The notes under the pieces were generated by a model. That model was not told the origin of the DNA, did no database searches, and saw only the letters and a program-made list of their open reading frames with translations. A program made the position numbers and the translations under genes. Shown here one piece after another: positions 58,862 through 64,000 of a stretch of 64,000 nt of DNA (positions within the stretch are counted from its first letter, which is position 1; every line of letters begins with the position of its first letter). Source of the DNA: JBKEDC01 sp047972995 (GTDB taxonomy: Bacteria > Bacteroidota > Bacteroidia > Bacteroidales > Prolixibacteraceae); assembly GCA_047972995.1 (NCBI GenBank), contig JBKEBD010000016.1:122060-186059 (forward strand). Reading direction: 5' to 3'.

Positions 58862-58895
58862 CCACTTTATTCCACTTTAAGTCACTTTGAACCAC
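58862..58895 (-). promoter_or_regulatory. Candidate MraZ box (four GTG(G/A) repeats, 10-bp period)
   Basis: On the minus strand GTGG, GTGA, GTGG and GTGG occur at exactly 10-base steps (complements at 58892, 58882, 58872 and 58862). The three proximal units extend to AAAGTG. MraZ of E. coli and others binds TGGG-type direct repeats with the same helical spacing upstream of mraZ, so autoregulation is likely. Confidence 0.65.
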
Positions 58896-58899
58896 AAAA

Positions 58900-59334
58900 A
58901 GTTTTCAACAACTTATTAAAAACCCTGTTGAAACATTATGCATTCTTTGTTAATATCGAAATTAAAACCATATAGAACAACACTTTGCAAAATAATATCA
59001 GACGCCAAATAAAAATTCAGCAACACAAATCACAGGTAAGAAAAATTAAAGATAAAACCCCCTTTTCATCATTAAAACCAACCAAAAACTCCTCAAAGCA
59101 TCCGCAATTTAAAACCAACAATTACACTGAATGGCAAACACTTAAACAACCAACCAACATTCACAAAAAGAACTAACTAGAGACCCAAAACTAAAAAGTG
59201 ACTGAAAAAAAACAAGCAATTACTCACTATAAGCCAACAACAGCCCATTTCTGCAAGTTTTTAGCAATTTAAGCCCTCATTACAGCTCTCCCCTCTCCTA
59301 ACTTAATACGTTAAACATTCCTCATGGTCTGATT
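58900..59334. other. AT-rich gene-free region upstream of the dcw cluster
   Basis: No believable gene. The only frame (58985-59176, plus) is low-complexity Lys/Asn/Gln-rich sequence. The dcw promoter probably lies at its left end beside the MraZ box. Confidence 0.5.
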
Positions 59335-59550
59335 TCACTGAAAATCTGCACATACGGTTTCTCGCATGGTTTCTTTTGAGCCGAAACGGGGCAGTTCTAC
59401 TTTCCTCACACTACATTTTAAGCCGAAATACTCGCTTGCTGATTTTAGATTGACTCCATCTGAGCGAAAATCATTCGATTCTAGAACTCGAACTGATGAT
59501 TTTATGCCCAAATAGCCCGGTTCTATTTTAGTTTTTGTGTCAGTTATCAC
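59335..59550 (-). CDS. Small hypothetical ORF built of two similar units
   Basis: 71 residues. Two roughly 28-residue units start GYLGIKSSVRVLESNDFRSD and EYFGLKCSVRKVELPRFGSK; they share the pattern (Y)(L/F)G(I/L)K(S/C)SVR. No signal peptide, no known domain. It lies in a decayed region next to a DUF6261 pseudogene, so it may be a translated repeat rather than a gene. Confidence 0.3.
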   Translation of the reverse strand: MITDTKTKIEPGYLGIKSSVRVLESNDFRSDGVNLKSASEYFGLKCSVRKVELPRFGSKETMRETVCADFQ

Positions 59551-59770
59551 AAAAAGATTAGTTTAAGCACAACAAGCGGTTGGTTTAGCGAAAAAACTTT
59601 TAAATTTTTTATTGTTGATTTTCAAACAGTTAAATAAATAAGTGCCGATTTTTTGCCAACCGACTGCAAAAACTTGGTCATTTTTATATAGGTATTAATG
59701 ACGGGCAGTTGAAAAAAACGTGCCCCGAAAGCTAAAAGCTATGAATATAAATTTTTAAAAATAGAAAACG
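59551..59770. other. Non-coding region before the DUF6261 relic
   Basis: AT-rich. CGGTTGG and CCAACCG, about 75 bases apart, form a weak inverted repeat. Otherwise I see nothing here. Confidence 0.35.
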
Positions 59771-60519
59771 ATGAAACACCTCAACACCAACATCAGAAAT
59801 GGCGAGTTAAACAGCTCAATGGAAGCTATTTTAAAAGCAGCACGTTAATCAATCACTTAAACGACAGCTCTTTGAGTGAGCCATTTAACACCATTCAGAT
59901 TCAGCAAGAACAGCTGAACAGATACATTAACACCACTCGGGTAAAATCGGATTTGCAAGTCCATTGCACTCAAATGAAAAGTATTTATCGAGAGCTTCGC
60001 GATTTGCTCTCAGCTTATGCCCAGCTCACCAACACCCCTTTTACAATGCCTGCACAGCGAGTGTATGCCGTGCTTTCTCGCTATGTATCAAGCATTAACT
60101 ACCCATAGTCGCAATTAGAGTTAAACTCTTCCATAACGGTTCTCCTTGCCAATTTAACCGATGAAAACCAGGTACTGCCGAGCGATATTGCACTACTCCC
60201 TTGCGTAGGCGAACTTATGGAGCAACTAAAAGCTGTACAAAAAGAATTTCTAAATAGTTACTCGAGCTATCATCGGGCAAAACTGCAATGCAATACAGCC
60301 ACATCGTGTAAAAAAGAGGCTTTACAGCTCATCAACAAAAAACTATTGCTTCATTTATCGGCCATGCATCAAGTATCGGAAGCCGACTATGACGAAATTG
60401 CCACCGCTGTCTATACCATCATTGATGATGTGAATGGAAAAATCAAACGAAGGGAGCAACGAGGGGGCATATCGCTATATGAGAAGCGCATAACGCCTAA
60501 TAACCGGAGTCTTGGATAA
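59771..60519 (+). pseudogene. DUF6261 family gene, disrupted
   Basis: The start MKHLNTNIRNGELNSSMEAI reads in one frame until a TAA at 59846. Homology continues in the next frame (LINHLNDSSLSEPFNTIQIQ...), showing a frameshift near 59840. A TAG at 60106 then interrupts that frame, which resumes (SQLELNSSITVLLANLTDEN...) to a stop at 60519. The tail LINKKLLLHLSAMHQVSEADYD and EIATAVYTIIDDVNGKIKRR fits DUF6261, a Bacteroidota family of unknown function. Two lesions make it a clear pseudogene. It lies between the dcw cluster and the CRISPR array. Confidence 0.75.
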
Positions 60520-60992
60520 GGATATTCTACTAAAGTCTGAAAATCAAACCTAGTTTCGCCATAGGCGATATTTATTAATAGAAAACAGGCTGCTTATGTG
60601 AGAATTTCCCGTAGGGAATATATGATGTAGCACTATCATCCGAAAATTTTGAAGAAAAACTTATTTTCATAGCTACAGCCTAGTATTTTCGTCGGTCAAA
60701 TCATATTTATCCTGAAAATAAGTTTGCAGCATTTTCAATTGATAGTTGTTTATTTCGTTGTAATCATCTTGCGCCCTCTCGAATAGTGTTGCAGATGTAA
60801 TCCAAAGTTAAATATTGACATAGTGTCATTCTGATATCTCCAACCATCGTTGTTAAAGCTGGTTTTACCCTTTCTCCAGCTTCGGGTCTGAAAATGGCTG
60901 AATGAGCATGGCGGTATGTGGGGCGGAACGTTACTCGTAGATTCCATTGGTAAAAGCCTGGTTTTAGGGGGTGTATTTCTCTTGGGCGACAG
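60520..60992. other. Region between DUF6261 relic and CRISPR trailer end
   Basis: No gene recognised. It holds a 13-bp inverted repeat (60657-60669 with 60713-60725, AAACTTATTTTCA) separated by 43 bases, and a smaller AAGCTGG/CCAGCTT hairpin near 60857-60882. It is the trailer side of the array. No cas gene fragment is visible. Confidence 0.45.
60657..60725. repeat. 13-bp inverted repeat beside the CRISPR trailer
   Basis: AAACTTATTTTCA at 60657-60669 is the exact reverse complement of 60713-60725. Function unknown; it could be a terminator-like structure or chance in AT-rich DNA. Confidence 0.5.
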
Positions 60993-63900
60993 TGTTACAC
61001 CTAGTAGAAATTAAATGAGCCTTTAGACAAACGTTTCAAAACGGCGGAAGCATTTATCTACACATAGTAGAAATTAAATGAGCCTTTAGACGAGAAGGAA
61101 AAGAAAGACTCCGACGGCGAATCTACACATAGTAGAAATTAAATGAGCCTTTAGACTCGTTTTTCATTAGAAACAATAGACCACATCTACACATAGTAGA
61201 AATTAAATGAGCCTTTAGACCTCATAAAATTACAAGAGGTCTTATTATCTACACATAGTAGAAATTAAATGAGCCTTTAGACATTTTCGAGAAAGAAGAC
61301 TGTACAACAAATCTACACATAGTAGAAATTAAATGAGCCTTTAGACCATTTCTCCATTTGATAAGGCTATAAAGGATCTACACATAGTAGAAATTAAATG
61401 AGCCTTTAGACAACAAGTTATCTGAACGTGAATATTCAAGATCTACACATAGTAGAAATTAAATGAGCCTTTAGACCGATATAAAAACCTATATCCATAA
61501 AAAATCTACACATAGTAGAAATTAAATGAGCCTTTAGACCAAGCTTAAAAAACAAAGATTAATGAGATATCTACACATAGTAGAAATTAAATGAGCCTTT
61601 AGACAGCTCGTTAACTAATCCTCTATATTTAGTATCTACACATAGTAGAAATTAAATGAGCCTTTAGACTCGGGATGTGAGCGTGAGAACTATTCGATCT
61701 ACACATAGTAGAAATTAAATGAGCCTTTAGACGCAAACATTGCACTTGACCCAAAGTTGCAATCTACACATAGTAGAAATTAAATGAGCCTTTAGACTGA
61801 AAAAGCAAGAACAGACATATTTTAATATCTACACATAGTAGAAATTAAATGAGCCTTTAGACAAAGTTCAATGTGTAGAACTTGTGCAAATCTACACATA
61901 GTAGAAATTAAATGAGCCTTTAGACCTGGAGCGATAAGGCTATGGAACTGGCATCTACACATAGTAGAAATTAAATGAGCCTTTAGACCCCCTGAGAACA
62001 CATATATATTTTTATATCTACACATAGTAGAAATTAAATGAGCCTTTAGACTTCGCAAATATAACCGAACCCAAATGATATCTACACATAGTAGAAATTA
62101 AATGAGCCTTTAGACACAAGTAGCCGAGCTACTGCCATATTTAATCTACACATAGTAGAAATTAAATGAGCCTTTAGACCGACACGAGAAAAGATCAAGA
62201 GTTTACTCTATCTACACATAGTAGAAATTAAATGAGCCTTTAGACTTTATCTCTATCAGGGAATTGATAGTGGCATCTACACATAGTAGAAATTAAATGA
62301 GCCTTTAGACTGGATGAAACTATACTTTCAGCAATGAAATCTACACATAGTAGACATTAAATGAGCCTTTAGACACGGAAAAACAAACGACAGAAGATGC
62401 GAATCTACACATAGTAGAAATTAAATGAGCCTTTAGACATTTAGTCATTGGGGTTGATTTACAAGGATCTACACATAGTAGACATTAAATGAGCCTTTAG
62501 ACTCAAGATTTACAAAGTCCTTGGTTGCATATCTACACATAGTAGAAATTAAATGAGCCTTTAGACCTACTGATGTTCCACCACCAAGTAACAATCTACA
62601 CATAGTAGAAATTAAATGAGCCTTTAGACGATTCTGCAAAGGAGATAAAGTTATTTGATCTACACATAGTAGAAATTAAATGAGCCTTTAGACCTCGATT
62701 AGCAAATGCTCCCTGAGAGTATCTACACATAGTAGAAATTAAATGAGCCTTTAGACAGAAAGGAAATTCAAGAGAAGAATCAAATCTACACATAGTAGAA
62801 ATTAAATGAGCCTTTAGACTGAATTAAGACTACATTGTTCTTCTCGCTATCTACACATAGTAGAAATTAAATGAGCCTTTAGACAGGAAATACTTCTTTA
62901 AATAAAGAGGAATCTACACATAGTAGAAATTAAATGAGCCTTTAGACTTTCAATACTTCTGCTCAAAGAGTTGGTATCTACACATAGTAGAAATTAAATG
63001 AGCCTTTAGACAACTCGACACACTGCAAAAGCTGATGAATCTACACATAGTAGAAATTAAATGAGCCTTTAGACGAATGGACACACGTAACATTAAGCGC
63101 AATCTACACATAGTAGAAATTAAATGAGCCTTTAGACGGTTCGGTGCATAAGGGGCGCAATATTTCAATCTACACATAGTAGAAATTAAATGAGCCTTTA
63201 GACGTGATCAAACAAACCTCTACTTAACGGGATATCTACACATAGTAGAAATTAAATGAGCCTTTAGACCGTAAAGCGATCCTAGACTTACAACAATCTA
63301 CACATAGTAGAAATTAAATGAGCCTTTAGACTCATCCATTCTTCCTCTGTGAAATCATATCTACACATAGTAGAAATTAAATGAGCCTTTAGACAATCTG
63401 CAGATAGTAAGTAATATATTAATCTACACATAGTAGAAATTAAATGAGCCTTTAGACATGTTGCAACCCAAAGTGGTAGTAGCCATCTACACATAGTAGA
63501 AATTAAATGAGCCTTTAGACCGAAATGAGAAAGCAAATGATAGAACTCAATCTACACATAGTAGAAATTAAATGAGCCTTTAGACACAACTCTAACTGGG
63601 CAAAAAACAAGCTATCTACACATAGTAGAAATTAAATGAGCCTTTAGACTGGTTTTACGCAAAAGTGTGTGAGTGTATCTACACATAGTAGAAATTAAAT
63701 GAGCCTTTAGACTCGCCTTGAAATCGTGGCAGAGATGTAATCTACACATAGTAGAAATTAAATGAGCCTTTAGACCATGAACTAGGCAAAATCAAGAAGG
63801 ACATCTACACATAGTAGAAATTAAATGAGCCTTTAGACAAAGAAGATTTAGAAAATAAAAATAATATCTACACATAGTAGAAATTAAATGAGCCTTTAGA

Positions 63901-64000
63901 CCTAGAAAAGCTCCGTACTTCCTATCTGAATCTACACATAGTAGAAATTAAATGAGCCTTTAGACTCCACGGCAATTGAATGTGGTTCACCTATCTACAC
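60993..64000 (-). CRISPR. Type V-A (Cas12a-type) CRISPR array, continues past the right edge
   Basis: 47 full 36-bp repeats and 47 spacers (26-30 bp, mostly 27-29), plus 8 bases of a 48th repeat at 63993-64000. On the minus strand the repeat starts GTCTAAAGGCTC and ends AATTTCTACTATGTGTAGAT. The TCTAC/GTAGA stem with loop TATGT followed by AT is the Cas12a crRNA handle. The terminal repeat (60993-61028) is damaged at its handle end, marking the trailer side, so transcription runs right to left with the leader beyond 64000. Repeats at 62339 and 62467 share one substitution. All other full repeats look identical. No cas genes are in the window. Confidence 0.97.

Noticed and set aside
58985..59176. 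63-codon plus-strand ORF upstream of mraZ
   Set aside because: Low-complexity Lys/Asn/Gln/Thr composition typical of AT-rich spacer; no domain or convincing start.
60750..60947. 65-codon minus-strand ORF near the array, considered as a small cas or anti-CRISPR gene
   Set aside because: No domain, weak start, and composition unlike the neighbouring genes; nothing supports a protein.
61822..63536. Minus-strand ORFs with repeated LKAHLISTMCR peptides
   Set aside because: These are translations of the CRISPR repeats read through spacers, not proteins.
60993..64000. Array transcribed from the plus strand
   Set aside because: The Cas12a handle is formed only on the minus strand, and the decayed terminal repeat lies at the left end.

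Overview
The window comes from a member of the Bacteroidota, most likely order Bacteroidales. The evidence is an AT-rich genome, TAnnTTTG-type -7 promoter boxes without clear Shine-Dalgarno sites, a GldF/GldG protein, a Porin_10-type outer-membrane protein, a chlamydia/Bacteroides-style V-ATPase operon with a DUF2764 gene, FtsZ ending in FLHDNVD and a DUF6261 relic. I cannot name the species. Almost every gene is on the minus strand.

Layout. (1) 1-4380: the start of an MltF-like lytic transglycosylase gene running off the left edge, a porin, a zinc-ribbon protein, a possible 467-bp MITE-like element and a DoxX protein. (2) 4450-11970: V-ATPase operon E-DUF2764-A-B-D-I-K. (3) 12290-15620: dTDP-rhamnose genes rfbB, rfbA and rfbC, with a four-helix-bundle gene inserted and no rfbD. 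(4) 15690-37090: mostly single housekeeping genes (nucleoside phosphorylase, truA, FAH-family hydrolase, DnaQ-like exonuclease, dnaN, gldFG fusion, GH105 lipoprotein, enolase, PBP4-type dacB, pepD, serA, prfC) with strong hairpin terminators between them. (5) 37190-41500: an orphan Cache-domain histidine kinase, tRNA-His, holB and a small membrane protein. (6) 41600-58800: the division and cell-wall (dcw) cluster mraZ-rsmH-ftsL-ftsI-murE-mraY-murD-ftsW-murG-murC-ftsQ-ftsA-ftsZ-ftsZ-yqeY. It carries two tandem ftsZ genes and has a four-repeat, 10-bp-period candidate MraZ box upstream. (7) 59300-60990: decayed DNA with a small ORF built of two similar units and a broken DUF6261 gene. (8) 60993-64000 and beyond: a long CRISPR array of 47 full repeats and 47 spacers.

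The array repeat, read on the minus strand, ends in the Cas12a (type V-A) handle with stem TCTAC/GTAGA. The damaged terminal repeat lies at the left end, so the leader, and probably cas12a, cas4, cas1 and cas2, lie to the right of the window. No cas gene is inside it.

The points most worth following up are the tandem, differently tailed FtsZ pair (one with an (AGA)11 microsatellite in its linker), the long type V-A array, the MraZ box and the MITE-like element. Family assignments come from reading the proteins and not from database searches.
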